Source of the DNA: Pseudomonas synxantha BG33R
GTDB taxonomy: Bacteria; Pseudomonadota; Gammaproteobacteria; Pseudomonadales; Pseudomonadaceae
Assembly (NCBI RefSeq): GCF_000263715.2
Contig: NZ_CM001514.1
Span: 3,289,674 to 3,353,673, forward strand
Length of the DNA stretch: 64,000 nucleotides
Direction: 5' to 3'
In this document: positions 8,863 to 18,149 of the stretch, one piece after another
Position numbering within the stretch: position 1 is the stretch's first letter
Layout of the letters: every line of letters starts with the position of its first letter
Translations under genes and position numbers: made by a program
The notes under the pieces: model-generated
The model's database searches: none
What the model saw: the letters and a program-made list of their open reading frames with translations, nothing else
Told to the model about the DNA's origin: nothing

Positions 8863-10206
8863 TTGCGTATTCCAGGCCTGCATCTCAACACCGCCCCCCT
8901 GCTCATGCCTCTGTATTGGCTGGCACTCGCCTGCGCGCCCACCCAGGTATCGGCAAATGACTTGTACCACCTGTACCAGAAGGCACTGACCCACGACATG
9001 CAGTTCGCCGCCGCACAGGCCCAGCAATTGGCCACGGCAGAAAAGGAACCGCAAAGCCGTGCCAACCTGCTGCCAGACCTGTCTGTCACCGGCGGCGCGG
9101 CCTGGGTCGATGCCGAGGACTCTTCCGATTATCATCGCAATCGCAATAACACCAACGCCTACGCGGTGGTCCTCACACAGCCGCTGCTGCGTTGGCAGAA
9201 TGTGATCGCCCACGACCAAAGCAAACTGTTGATCAGCGCCAGTGAACTGCACACTGAACAGGCGCGCCAAGCGCTGATGCTGCGCGTTGCCCGCGCTTAT
9301 TTCGACGTGCTGCTCAATCAGGAACTGTTGAACACCCGCACACAACAGCTACAAACCCTGCGCGAGAGCCAGACGCGCAGCCAGCGCCTGCTGGCCGACG
9401 GGGCCACCACCGCTAACGCGCTCGCGCAGGTTCAGGCCAAATACGACCAGGCATTCGCCGAACAGATTGCCGCCCGTGGTGCATTGGACATCGCCAACGA
9501 AACACTCACCCAATTGACTGCCGCACAGGCGGGGCCGTGGTCAGGCAAAGAGCCGCAGTTCAGTGCCCCGGTGCCCGCTGCCATCGATGATTGGGCCACG
9601 ACCGCGCAACAGGGCAACCTCGCCGTACAGGCGGCGCAGATTGCCCAGCGCCTGGCCGAAATGGACATCGACAAGGAACGGGCCGGCCATTTACCCACCC
9701 TTGATCTGATCGCCGCCCATGGCCGCTTCGCCTCTGTCGGCGGTGATGTATACGATGTGACATTACCGGAAAATCGCTACAACCAGACCGTGGTCGGGGT
9801 CAAACTGAGCGTTCCGCTCTACAGCGGTGGCCGCACCAGCAGTCGCGTGCGCGAAGCCCATGCACTGCAAAGCAAGGCAGCGGACGAAGTCGAAGATGCA
9901 CGCCGCAACGCCGGGATGAAGGCACGTCAGGCCTACCTGCAAGTCACTAACGGCATGAGCCAATATCAGGCACTCAAGCAGGCCTTGAACTCCAGCCAGA
10001 TCAACCTCGCCGCCGTGACCCACGGCTTCGAAGCCGGTTCCCGCATCAACACCGACGTACTGGATGCCCAACAGAAAGTCACCGATACCCAACAGCGCCT
10101 GGCCCAACAACGCTATGCCATTCTAATGGCCCAGTTGCACCTGTTGGCGTCCACCGGCAACCTGAGCGATGCGCGCCTGCGTGAGGTCAGCCGTACACTG
10201 AACTGA
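8863..10206 (+). CDS. TolC-family outer membrane efflux protein
   Basis: 447 residues starting at a TTG preceded by GGAG at an eight-base spacing. A signal peptide ends near APTQVSA, followed by the mature start NDLYHLYQKALTHD, typical of TolC and AprF relatives. Two internally similar helical/beta halves are visible, with NRYNQTVVGVKLSVPLYSGG as the second-half beta-strand segment and conserved GFEAGSRINTDVLDAQQ near the end. It completes the HlyD-MFS-TolC set and is the last gene of the operon before a LysR regulator. Confidence 0.92.
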   Translation: MRIPGLHLNTAPLLMPLYWLALACAPTQVSANDLYHLYQKALTHDMQFAAAQAQQLATAEKEPQSRANLLPDLSVTGGAAWVDAEDSSDYHRNRNNTNAYAVVLTQPLLRWQNVIAHDQSKLLISASELHTEQARQALMLRVARAYFDVLLNQELLNTRTQQLQTLRESQTRSQRLLADGATTANALAQVQAKYDQAFAEQIAARGALDIANETLTQLTAAQAGPWSGKEPQFSAPVPAAIDDWATTAQQGNLAVQAAQIAQRLAEMDIDKERAGHLPTLDLIAAHGRFASVGGDVYDVTLPENRYNQTVVGVKLSVPLYSGGRTSSRVREAHALQSKAADEVEDARRNAGMKARQAYLQVTNGMSQYQALKQALNSSQINLAAVTHGFEAGSRINTDVLDAQQKVTDTQQRLAQQRYAILMAQLHLLASTGNLSDARLREVSRTLN

Positions 10207-10290
10207 CGCGCGGATGAAAGCGCTGACATTCGCTCAACGTAGGGCCTGAGTTGGATTAAGCTGGGGCATCTCAAAAATGGAACACTGCCC

Positions 10291-11187
10291 ATGTTCGACC
10301 TGAACGAACTCTTCCTTTACGCCAAGGTGGTCGAGCACGGCGGCTTTGCTGCGGCGGGCCGAGCGTTGAACCTGCCCAAATCGACCCTGAGTCGCAGAGT
10401 CGGTCAGCTTGAGGCAAGGCTTGGGGCGCGGTTGATACAGCGTTCGACGCGCCAGTTCCAGGTTACCGATATCGGCCAGGCTTATTATCGACATTGTGTG
10501 GCGATGATTGCCGAGGCCGAGTCGGCAGAAGATGTGGTGGCCTTCAACAAATCAGAACCACGCGGCTTGATTCGCCTGAGTTGCACCACCGCGCTGCTCA
10601 ACTATTGGGTGGCGCCGATGCTGGCTCAATTCATGGCGCAATGCGGTAATGTCGAACTGAATGTGAAGAGCTTCAACCGTAAGGTCGATGTGATTGCCGA
10701 GGGCTATGACCTTGCCTTGAGCCTGTGTTTCCCGCCCCTGGAAAGCAGTGAACTGGTGATGAAACTGCTCGGTAAAAGTACTCAGGTGCTGGTGGCGAGC
10801 GCGGCTTTTTTGCAGGACTATGCCCTGCCCTCGCAACCCGCCGACCTTGCCGGGCTGCCCACCGTGCACTGGGGCAACCTGATGATTCAGTACGTGTGGG
10901 AGCTGACCGGCCAGGATGGTGCGACGACGCAGATCCAGCACACGCCGCGCCTGGTCAGCGATGATGTGCCGACTTTGAAAAACGCGACACTGGCGGGAGT
11001 AGGCATCGCCAACCTGCCGTGGGTGGTGGTCAAGGAGGATGTCGCCGAGGGGCGCCTGGTTGTCTTGCTGCCTGAGTGGCAGCCCGTGCAAGGCGTTATC
11101 ACGGCGGTATTTCCATCCCGGCGCGGGCTGATGCCGTCGGTGCGCGCCTTGATCGATTTTCTGGGTGAAGCGTTTGAAGCGCCGTGA
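10291..11187 (+). CDS. LysR-type transcriptional regulator
   Basis: 298 residues with an N-terminal winged helix-turn-helix (FAAAGRALNLPKSTLSRRVG, about residues 19-38) and a C-terminal periplasmic-binding-protein-like effector domain. It lies 84 bases after the TolC-like gene on the same strand and may control the preceding pathway/exporter operon or itself. It is closely related in its first 70 residues to the second LysR protein of this window at 45137. It is not MexT-like in the helix-turn-helix region, so control of the downstream mexEF-oprN operon is not supported by sequence. Target and inducer unknown. Confidence 0.9.
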   Translation: MFDLNELFLYAKVVEHGGFAAAGRALNLPKSTLSRRVGQLEARLGARLIQRSTRQFQVTDIGQAYYRHCVAMIAEAESAEDVVAFNKSEPRGLIRLSCTTALLNYWVAPMLAQFMAQCGNVELNVKSFNRKVDVIAEGYDLALSLCFPPLESSELVMKLLGKSTQVLVASAAFLQDYALPSQPADLAGLPTVHWGNLMIQYVWELTGQDGATTQIQHTPRLVSDDVPTLKNATLAGVGIANLPWVVVKEDVAEGRLVVLLPEWQPVQGVITAVFPSRRGLMPSVRALIDFLGEAFEAP

Positions 11188-11189
11188 TT

Positions 11190-11645
11190 CTAACTAGCAG
11201 CCGTTTCATGAACTAAAGCTAGGCCAGCGACATCGTAGACCACACTGTCATATTCAAATGTCAGGTAAAACTGAGCCTTGATGGTATCTTTCTCACTCTC
11301 TTTGAATCTTTTTATTTTTAGTTTCCCGCTGTCCGCCTTGATGAGCGACGGTAAAGCAAAAGTAGCGGTGATACCTGCTTCATCCCTGCTCACGTCATGG
11401 TCGCCATCTTCTATAAGTCCCGGCATCTTGAGGGTGAGCAACTCAAATCGACCGGTCTCCTCTTCATGAAGGCTCCCACGAAGAATGAGAAAGCCATCGT
11501 CCGACTCATAGTAATGGAACGCTAACGCTTTCCAATATTCCTCAACCATTGGAAAGGGAGGAGCAAACATGAAATTAAAATAAACAGGGCTGGCTTTTGG
11601 ATTCTTCATTGCGACGGAAAATTCGCTGGATTTGGTGTTTTTCAT
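11190..11645 (-). CDS. Hypothetical protein (AT-richer orphan)
   Basis: 151 residues with a good ribosome binding site (AGGAAGG) before the ATG. I do not recognise the family. The protein is acidic and soluble, with no signal peptide or membrane segment. It looks beta-rich: FHYYESDDGFLILRGSLHEE and AQFYLTFEYDSVVYDVAGLAL read as alternating strands. Codon use is clearly more AT-rich than in the flanking operons. The gene ends three bases from the convergent LysR stop. It may be a recently acquired or fast-evolving gene; no function is proposed. Confidence 0.7.
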   Translation of the reverse strand: MKNTKSSEFSVAMKNPKASPVYFNFMFAPPFPMVEEYWKALAFHYYESDDGFLILRGSLHEEETGRFELLTLKMPGLIEDGDHDVSRDEAGITATFALPSLIKADSGKLKIKRFKESEKDTIKAQFYLTFEYDSVVYDVAGLALVHETAAS

Positions 11646-12021
11646 GGCGACCTTCCTGAGCTGATTGATTAGTCTACGTTTGCCATTGCAATAGCCCTGA
11701 GTGCATGAATATCACCCTACTCAAACACCGTTAATCAAACTACTGTCAGACTTCCCGGTTGACATCTGCGCCATGTGGTGCTCAGTGGCCTCTGATTGAT
11801 TGAGCAACACACCTGCCCACCGATACCTATCCATGCAGCATCTGCAACAGTCTTTTGTCATCACTCCTATTGATAGCTCCCTAACGAAACCCCCATGCTA
11901 GAGGGCTAAGTGCGCGCTTATATCATTCCGAATGATAGTTACCTTTGCTTCATTCGATTCGTGACATAGCACCCCGCCGCGCATGATCCGCCCATCTCAA
12001 ATACATTGGCGGATGCACCTC
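11646..12021. other. Intergenic region upstream of mexE
   Basis: About 375 bases between the divergent hypothetical gene and mexE. It is AT-richer than the flanking coding regions and carries no convincing gene. It must contain the mexE promoter. The only strong structure I see is the perfect palindrome at 11921-11937, listed separately. Confidence 0.6.
11921..11937. promoter_or_regulatory. 17-bp perfect palindrome, candidate operator of mexEF-oprN
   Basis: TATCATTC-C-GAATGATA is perfectly symmetrical around position 11929. It contains the T-N11-A pattern of LysR-type operators and lies about 85 bases before the mexE start. It does not match the published MexT box layout as I recall it. The binding protein is unknown. 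Confidence 0.55.
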
Positions 12022-13263
12022 ATGGAACAGTCACTCAAACTTTTGCGCTTCCCCCTGGCGATTCTGGCCGTGGTGGTGATGAGCGCGTGCGGCAAGTCTC
12101 CCGAACAAGCGGCCGCCATGCCCCCAGCCAAGGTCAGCGTGGCCAAGGTACTGGAACAGCCGGTCAACGAGTGGGACGAATTTACCGGACGGCTGGAAGC
12201 CCCGGAAACCGTGCAGATTCGTCCTCGGGTGTCCGGCCAGATTGACCAAGTCGCTTTTACTGAAGGCGCTTTGGTCAAGAAAGGCGACCTGCTGTTCCAG
12301 ATCGACCCGCGCCCGTTCCAGGCCGAAGTGCGCCGTCTGGAAGCCCAGCTTGCACAGACGAAAGCCGCCGCCACCCGCAGTGAAAACGAAGCGCAACGCG
12401 GCGAACGCCTGCGCCAGAGCAATGCGATCTCCGCCGAACTGGCCGACTCGCGCACCACCGCCGCCCAGGAGGCCCGCGCCGCCATGGCCGGGATCCAGGC
12501 GCAGTTGGACCTGGCCCGCCTGAACTTGAGCTTTACCCGTGTCACTTCGCCGATCAGCGGCCGCGTCAGCCGTGCCGAAATCACGGCCGGCAACCTGGTG
12601 ACCGCCGACACCACTGCGCTGACCAGTGTGGTGTCCACCGACAAGGTCTACGCCTACTTCGACGCCGACGAGCGTGTGTTCCTCAAGTACACCGAACTGG
12701 CCCGTGAAGGCCGTCGCGGCGCCACTACCCCGGTGTATCTGGGCCTGTCCAACGAAACCGGCAACCCGCACCTGGGCCAGATGAACTTCGTCGACAACCA
12801 GGTCAACCCGTCCACCGGCACCATCCGTGGCCGTGCGGTGTTTGACAACAGCAAGGGCGAATACACCCCTGGCCTGTATGCGCGCTTGAAGCTGGTCGGC
12901 AGCGGCACCTATTCCGCCGTGCTGATCAACGATGAAGCCGTCGGTACCGACCTGGGCAAGAAATTCGTGTTGGTGATGGAAGGCGACAAGCCGGCTTACC
13001 GCGCGGTGGAATTGGGGCCCAAGATCGAAGGCTTGCGCATCGTACGCAGCGGCCTGACCAAGGACGACACCGTGATCGTCAAGGGCCTGCAGCGTGTGCG
13101 CCCCGGCTCACCGGTCGCGCCGGAAACCATTCCGATGGCCAGCAAGGAAACCCTCGCCGCCTTGGCCCAACAACGACAAGCGCTTGAAGCCAGCAACCTG
13201 GAGCAAGTGGCGCCGGAAACGACTGCGCCCAAGCTCGCCAGCACTGCGACTCCACGCGGTTAA
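12022..13263 (+). CDS. mexE: RND efflux periplasmic adaptor MexE
   Basis: 413 residues from the chosen ATG, close to the 414 of P. aeruginosa MexE. The start MEQSLKLLRFPL, lipobox VMSAC and the run NEWDEFTGRLEAPE follow MexE closely, as does FVDNQVNPSTGTIRGRAVFD. A lipidated cysteine would anchor it to the inner membrane. A 13-codon upstream extension is possible but does not fit the family or the lipoprotein signal. It joins the MexF pump to the OprN channel; in P. aeruginosa this system exports chloramphenicol, fluoroquinolones, trimethoprim and quinolone-signal precursors. It is first in an operon with mexF and oprN. No mexT or mexS lies next to it here. Confidence 0.93.
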   Translation: MEQSLKLLRFPLAILAVVVMSACGKSPEQAAAMPPAKVSVAKVLEQPVNEWDEFTGRLEAPETVQIRPRVSGQIDQVAFTEGALVKKGDLLFQIDPRPFQAEVRRLEAQLAQTKAAATRSENEAQRGERLRQSNAISAELADSRTTAAQEARAAMAGIQAQLDLARLNLSFTRVTSPISGRVSRAEITAGNLVTADTTALTSVVSTDKVYAYFDADERVFLKYTELAREGRRGATTPVYLGLSNETGNPHLGQMNFVDNQVNPSTGTIRGRAVFDNSKGEYTPGLYARLKLVGSGTYSAVLINDEAVGTDLGKKFVLVMEGDKPAYRAVELGPKIEGLRIVRSGLTKDDTVIVKGLQRVRPGSPVAPETIPMASKETLAALAQQRQALEASNLEQVAPETTAPKLASTATPRG

Positions 13264-13278
13264 GGGATACGACTCAAG

Positions 13279-16200
13279 ATGAATTTTTCCAAGTTCTTCA
13301 TTTCGCGGCCGATCTTCGCAGCGGTGCTGTCGCTGTTGATCCTGATCGCGGGTGCAATCTCGCTGTTCCAACTGCCGATCAGCGAATACCCGGAAGTGGT
13401 GCCGCCGACTGTGGTGGTACGCGCCAACTTCCCGGGCGCCAACCCCAAAGTCATCGGCGAAACCGTGGCCGCACCGCTGGAGCAGGCCATCACGGGTGTC
13501 GAGAACATGCTGTACATGTCCTCGCAGTCCACCGCCGACGGCAAACTGACCCTGACTATCACCTTCGCCCTGGGCACCGACCTGGACAACGCGCAGGTGC
13601 AAGTGCAAAACCGTGTGACGCGGACTCAGCCAAAGCTGCCTGAGGAAGTGACACGCATCGGTATCACCGTGGACAAGGCTTCTCCCGACCTGACCATGGT
13701 GGTGCACTTGACCTCCCCGGATCAGCGTTACGACATGCTGTACCTGTCCAACTACGCGATCCTCAACATCAAGGACGAACTGGCCCGTTTGGGTGGCGTC
13801 GGCGACGTGCAGCTGTTCGGCATGGGTGACTACTCCCTGCGCGTATGGCTGGATCCGAACAAGACCGCCTCGCGCAACCTGACCGCCACCGATGTGGTCA
13901 CGGCGATCCGCGAGCAGAACCGCCAGGTGGCTGCCGGTGCCCTGGGCGCCCAGCCTGCGCCGAGTGACACCAGCTTCCAGTTGTCGGTCAATACCCAAGG
14001 CCGCCTGGTCACCGAGGAAGAGTTCGAGAACATCGTGATTCGTGCCGGCGCCAACGGTGAAATCACGCGCCTCAAAGACATCGCCCGGGTCGAGCTGGGC
14101 TCCAGCCAATACGCGCTGCGCTCGTTGATCGATAACCAGCCCGCCGTTGCGATTCCGATTTTCCAGCGTCCCGGCTCCAATGCCATCGACATCTCCAATG
14201 ATGTGCGCAGCAAGATGGCCGAGCTTAAAAAGAGCTTTCCGGCGGGGATGGATTACCGCATCGCCTATGACCCGACCATCTTTGTACGCGGCTCTATCGA
14301 AGCGGTGGTACACACCCTGTTCGAAGCACTGATCCTCGTGGTGCTGGTGGTGATCCTGTTCCTGCAGACCTGGCGCGCCTCGATCATTCCATTGGTGGCG
14401 GTGCCGGTGTCCTTGATCGGTACATTTGCGGTGATGCACCTGTTCGGGTTCTCGCTCAATGCCCTGTCATTGTTCGGCCTGGTACTGGCCATCGGTATCG
14501 TGGTGGACGACGCCATCGTGGTGGTGGAGAACGTCGAACGTAATATCGAGCTGGGCCTGGAACCGTTCCCGGCTACCGAAAAAGCCATGAGTGAGGTCAC
14601 CGGTCCGATCATCGCCACCGCGCTGGTGCTGTGTGCGGTGTTTATCCCGGCCGCCTTTATCAGTGGCTTGACCGGGCAGTTCTACAAGCAGTTCGCCTTG
14701 ACCATTGCGATCTCGACCGTGATCTCGGCGTTTAACTCACTGACGCTGTCCCCTGCCCTGGCCGCCGTGTTGCTGCGCGGTCACGATGCGCCGAAGGATC
14801 GCTTCTCGAAGTTCCTCGACAAACTCTTCGGTGGCTGGCTGTTCCGTCCCTTCAACCGCTTTTTCGAAAAGGCCAGCCATGGCTACGTGGGTACCGTACG
14901 CCGAGTGATTCGCGGCAGTGGTATTGCCCTGTTCGTATACGCCGGCCTGATGGTGCTGACATTCTTCGGGTTTGCTCACACCCCGACCGGTTTCGTACCG
15001 GCCCAGGACAAGCAATACCTGGTGGCCTTCGCCCAACTGCCCGACGCCGCGAGCCTGGACCGCACCGAAAACGTAATGAAGCGCATGTCGGAGATCGCCC
15101 TTAAACAACCCGGCGTGGAAGCTGCGATTGCCTTCCCCGGCCTGTCGATCAACGGCTTCACCAACAGCCCGAACAGCGGCATCGTGTTCGTGACCTTGAA
15201 GCCCTTTGATGAGCGTAAAGACGCGAGCATGTCCGCCGGTGCAATTGCCGGTGCACTGAACGGCCAATACGCCAACATTGAAGAAGCCTACATGGCGATC
15301 TTCCCGCCTCCGCCGGTACAAGGCCTGGGCACCATCGGCGGGTTCCGCCTGCAGATCGAAGACCGTGGCAACCTCGGCTATGACGAGCTGTACAAAGAAG
15401 TCCAGAACGTGATTGCCAAAAGTCACAGCGTGCCTGAACTGTTCGGCCTGTTCACCAGCTACACAGTGAACGTGCCGCAAGTCGACGCCGCCATCGACCG
15501 CGAAAAGGCCAAGACCCACGGCGTGGCGATCAGCGACATCTTCGATACGCTGCAGGTCTACTTGGGCTCGTTGTATGCCAACGACTTCAACCGCTTCGGG
15601 CGTACCTACCAGGTCAACGTGCAGGCCGAGCAGCAGTTCCGTCAGGACTCCGACCAGATCGGCCAGCTGAAAGTGCGTAACAACAAAGGCGAGATGATCC
15701 CCTTGGCGACCTTTATCAAGGTCAGCGACACCTCGGGCCCGGACCGCGTGATGCACTACAACGGCTTTATCACCGCTGAAATCAACGGCAACGCCGCACC
15801 GGGCTACAGCTCTGGCCAGGCCCAGGCTGCGATTGAAAAGCTGTTGAAGGATGAACTGCCCAACGGCATGACTTATGAGTGGACTGACCTGACCTATCAG
15901 CAAATCCTCTCGGGCAATACCGCGCTGTTCGTGTTCCCGCTCTGCGTGCTGCTGGCGTTCCTGGTACTGGCCGCCCAATACGAAAGCTGGAGCCTGCCGC
16001 TGGCGGTGATCCTGATTGTCCCGATGACGCTGCTGTCGGCCATTACCGGGGTGATCATCTCGGGCGGCGACAACAACATCTTCACCCAGATTGGCCTGAT
16101 CGTACTGGTGGGCCTGGCCTGCAAGAACGCGATTCTGATCGTCGAGTTCGCCAAGGATAAACAAGCGGAGGGCCTCGACCCGCTGGCTGCGGTACTGGAA

Positions 16201-16458
16201 GCCTGCCGCCTGCGTCTGCGGCCGATCCTGATGACCTCGTTCGCGTTCATCATGGGTGTGGTGCCGTTGGTATTGTCCAGCGGTGCGGGTGCCGAGATGC
16301 GCCATGCCATGGGTGTGGCGGTGTTCTCCGGGATGATCGGTGTGACCTTCTTCGGTCTGTTGCTGACGCCAGTGTTCTACGTACTGATCCGTCGCTATGT
16401 TGAGCGCCAGCAAGCGCGCAAAGCGGCCAAGGCCTTGAAGCTGGAGACACAGCAATGA
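13279..16458 (+). CDS. mexF: RND multidrug efflux permease MexF
   Basis: 1059 residues, as expected for the HAE1 family (MexF is 1062). It begins MNFSKFFISRPIFAAVLS, the standard RND start, has twelve membrane helices and two large periplasmic loops, and carries the proton-relay aspartate pair in IVVDDAIVVVENVER at D410 and D411. It starts 15 bases after mexE. It takes substrates from the periplasm and inner membrane and passes them to OprN, driven by protons. Confidence 0.95.
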   Translation: MNFSKFFISRPIFAAVLSLLILIAGAISLFQLPISEYPEVVPPTVVVRANFPGANPKVIGETVAAPLEQAITGVENMLYMSSQSTADGKLTLTITFALGTDLDNAQVQVQNRVTRTQPKLPEEVTRIGITVDKASPDLTMVVHLTSPDQRYDMLYLSNYAILNIKDELARLGGVGDVQLFGMGDYSLRVWLDPNKTASRNLTATDVVTAIREQNRQVAAGALGAQPAPSDTSFQLSVNTQGRLVTEEEFENIVIRAGANGEITRLKDIARVELGSSQYALRSLIDNQPAVAIPIFQRPGSNAIDISNDVRSKMAELKKSFPAGMDYRIAYDPTIFVRGSIEAVVHTLFEALILVVLVVILFLQTWRASIIPLVAVPVSLIGTFAVMHLFGFSLNALSLFGLVLAIGIVVDDAIVVVENVERNIELGLEPFPATEKAMSEVTGPIIATALVLCAVFIPAAFISGLTGQFYKQFALTIAISTVISAFNSLTLSPALAAVLLRGHDAPKDRFSKFLDKLFGGWLFRPFNRFFEKASHGYVGTVRRVIRGSGIALFVYAGLMVLTFFGFAHTPTGFVPAQDKQYLVAFAQLPDAASLDRTENVMKRMSEIALKQPGVEAAIAFPGLSINGFTNSPNSGIVFVTLKPFDERKDASMSAGAIAGALNGQYANIEEAYMAIFPPPPVQGLGTIGGFRLQIEDRGNLGYDELYKEVQNVIAKSHSVPELFGLFTSYTVNVPQVDAAIDREKAKTHGVAISDIFDTLQVYLGSLYANDFNRFGRTYQVNVQAEQQFRQDSDQIGQLKVRNNKGEMIPLATFIKVSDTSGPDRVMHYNGFITAEINGNAAPGYSSGQAQAAIEKLLKDELPNGMTYEWTDLTYQQILSGNTALFVFPLCVLLAFLVLAAQYESWSLPLAVILIVPMTLLSAITGVIISGGDNNIFTQIGLIVLVGLACKNAILIVEFAKDKQAEGLDPLAAVLEACRLRLRPILMTSFAFIMGVVPLVLSSGAGAEMRHAMGVAVFSGMIGVTFFGLLLTPVFYVLIRRYVERQQARKAAKALKLETQQ

Positions 16459-17870
16459 GTGTGAAAGTATTCCTGCCGAACTTGCTGGTACTGGCGCTCG
16501 CCGCCTGTGCCGTAGGCCCGGACTACAAGACCCAGCAACTGGAGGCGGCCAACATCACGGCCGCCGCCGACAGCAAAAGCTACGACCATGCCAAATACGA
16601 AGGCATCTGGTGGCAGCAGTTCGAAGACCCGACGCTCAACCAACTGGTAACCCAGTCGCTGAGCGGTAACCGCGACCTGCGCGTAGCCTTTGCCCGCCTG
16701 CGGGCGGCACGGGCTATCCGTGATGACGCGGCCAACGACATCATGCCAGTGGTCACCTCCCGCGCCAGCAGCGATGTGGGCAAGGGCCAGATCCCCGGCC
16801 AGACCACCAAGCGTGTCAACAGCGAGCGCTACGACCTGGGCCTGGACATGGCCTGGGAAGTGGATTTGTTCGGGCGCATCCGCCGCAACCTGGAAGCCAG
16901 CGACGCTGACCAACAGGTGGCCGAAGCCGATCTGTACCAACTGCAAGTCACCATGATCGCCGAACTGGTGGATGCCTATGGCCAACTGCGCGGGGCGCAA
17001 CTGCGTGAACGCATCGCCCTGGACAACCTGAAGAACCAGCAGGAATCGCGCACTATCACCGTCAGCCTGCGTGATGCCGGCGTCGGTGATCAGCTCGACG
17101 TGGAGCGTGCCGATGCGCGCCTGGCGGCGGTGGAAGCCAGCGTGCCGCAACTACAGGCCGAACAAGTGCGCGAACGCAATCGCATCGCCACCCTCCTCGG
17201 CCAGCGCCCCGACAAGCTGAGCGTGGACCTGAGCCCCAAAGACCTGCCGGCGATTGCCAAGGCGCTGCCGATTGGCGACCCGGGGCAATTGCTGCAACGG
17301 CGCCCGGACATTCTCAGCGCCGAACGCAAACTGGCCGCCGCCACCGCGCGTATCGGCGTGGCCAAGGCCGACCTGTTCCCACGGGTCAGCCTCAGCGGCT
17401 TCCTCGGCTTTACCGCCGGGCGTGGTTCGCAGATCGGCTCGGCTGCAGCGAATGCCTGGTCCCTGGGCCCGAGCATTACCTGGGCCGCGTTTGACCTGGG
17501 CAGTGTGCGTGCGCGTTTGCGCGGTGCGAATGCCGAGGCCGACGGCGCCCTGGCAACCTACGAACAGCAAGTGCTGCTGGCCCTGGAAGAGTCCGAGAAC
17601 GCCTTCAGCGATTACGGCAAGCGTCAGCAACGCCTGGTCTCGCTGATCCGCCAAAGCGAATCCAGCCGCGCCGCCGCCGACCTCGCCGCGATCCGCTACC
17701 GCGAAGGCACCGTGGACTTCCTGGTACTGCTCGACGCCCAGCGCGAACGCCTGGCCGCAGAGGACTCCCAGGCCCAGGCCGAAGTGGATCTGTATCGCGG
17801 CATTGTGGCGATCTACAAGGCGTTGGGTGGTGGCTGGCAACCGGATGCGGTGGTGGCCAGCAACAAGTGA
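16455..17870 (+). CDS. oprN: Outer membrane efflux lipoprotein OprN
   Basis: 471 residues, NodT-type outer membrane factor. The signal peptide ends in a lipobox LAAC followed by AVGPDYK, the usual start of mature OprM/OprN proteins. The EGIWWQQFEDPTLNQL block and the GRIRRNLEASDA region are typical. The start overlaps mexF by four bases (ATGA). It is the last gene of the operon and is followed by a good terminator. Symbol assigned from the operon context plus family. Confidence 0.92.
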   Translation: MSVKVFLPNLLVLALAACAVGPDYKTQQLEAANITAAADSKSYDHAKYEGIWWQQFEDPTLNQLVTQSLSGNRDLRVAFARLRAARAIRDDAANDIMPVVTSRASSDVGKGQIPGQTTKRVNSERYDLGLDMAWEVDLFGRIRRNLEASDADQQVAEADLYQLQVTMIAELVDAYGQLRGAQLRERIALDNLKNQQESRTITVSLRDAGVGDQLDVERADARLAAVEASVPQLQAEQVRERNRIATLLGQRPDKLSVDLSPKDLPAIAKALPIGDPGQLLQRRPDILSAERKLAAATARIGVAKADLFPRVSLSGFLGFTAGRGSQIGSAAANAWSLGPSITWAAFDLGSVRARLRGANAEADGALATYEQQVLLALEESENAFSDYGKRQQRLVSLIRQSESSRAAADLAAIRYREGTVDFLVLLDAQRERLAAEDSQAQAEVDLYRGIVAIYKALGGGWQPDAVVASNK

Positions 17871-17911
17871 TGTAAAGAGCTCCTTTGGTTGGTCGCATCC
17901 AGCCAATTTTT

Positions 17912-17946
17912 AGCCCTGCGATCCATTCGGTCGCGGGGCTTTTTTT
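17912..17946 (+). terminator. Rho-independent terminator after oprN
   Basis: A ten-base stem (AGCCCTGCGA with TCGCGGGGCT, one G-T pair) around a nine-base loop is followed by seven T residues, about 40 bases after the oprN stop. Confidence 0.85.
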
Positions 17947-18149
17947 GTCAAGACTTCCTAAAATGTTGAAAGTAACTTCTGTAAGTCAAGTAAGAAGGCC
18001 TTTGTAGGCGATGTCCTAGTCCCGCGCTGTACCTCGCCGCCAGGCTTTAATGCCTCACAACCACCTCACATTTCAGGCGCCACGCGCCATTAAAGTAATA
18101 CGCACACGCGTCGACAACGAAGTGTCACTTACTAATGGAGGAAGGCGAC

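Noticed and set aside
7512..9089. Long open frame (525 codons) antisense to the DHA2 MFS gene
   Set aside because: It is a third-position GC artefact: low-complexity His/Gln/Arg-rich product, no recognisable domain, and it runs across the end of one clear gene into the next.
11938..12000. MexT box upstream of mexE
   Set aside because: No sequence matching the ATCA-N5-GTCGAT-N4-ACYAT layout was found in this stretch.
14737..16455. Long open frame (572 codons) antisense to mexF
   Set aside because: Fully inside a clear RND permease gene; product has no family features and is explained by GC-rich codon bias.
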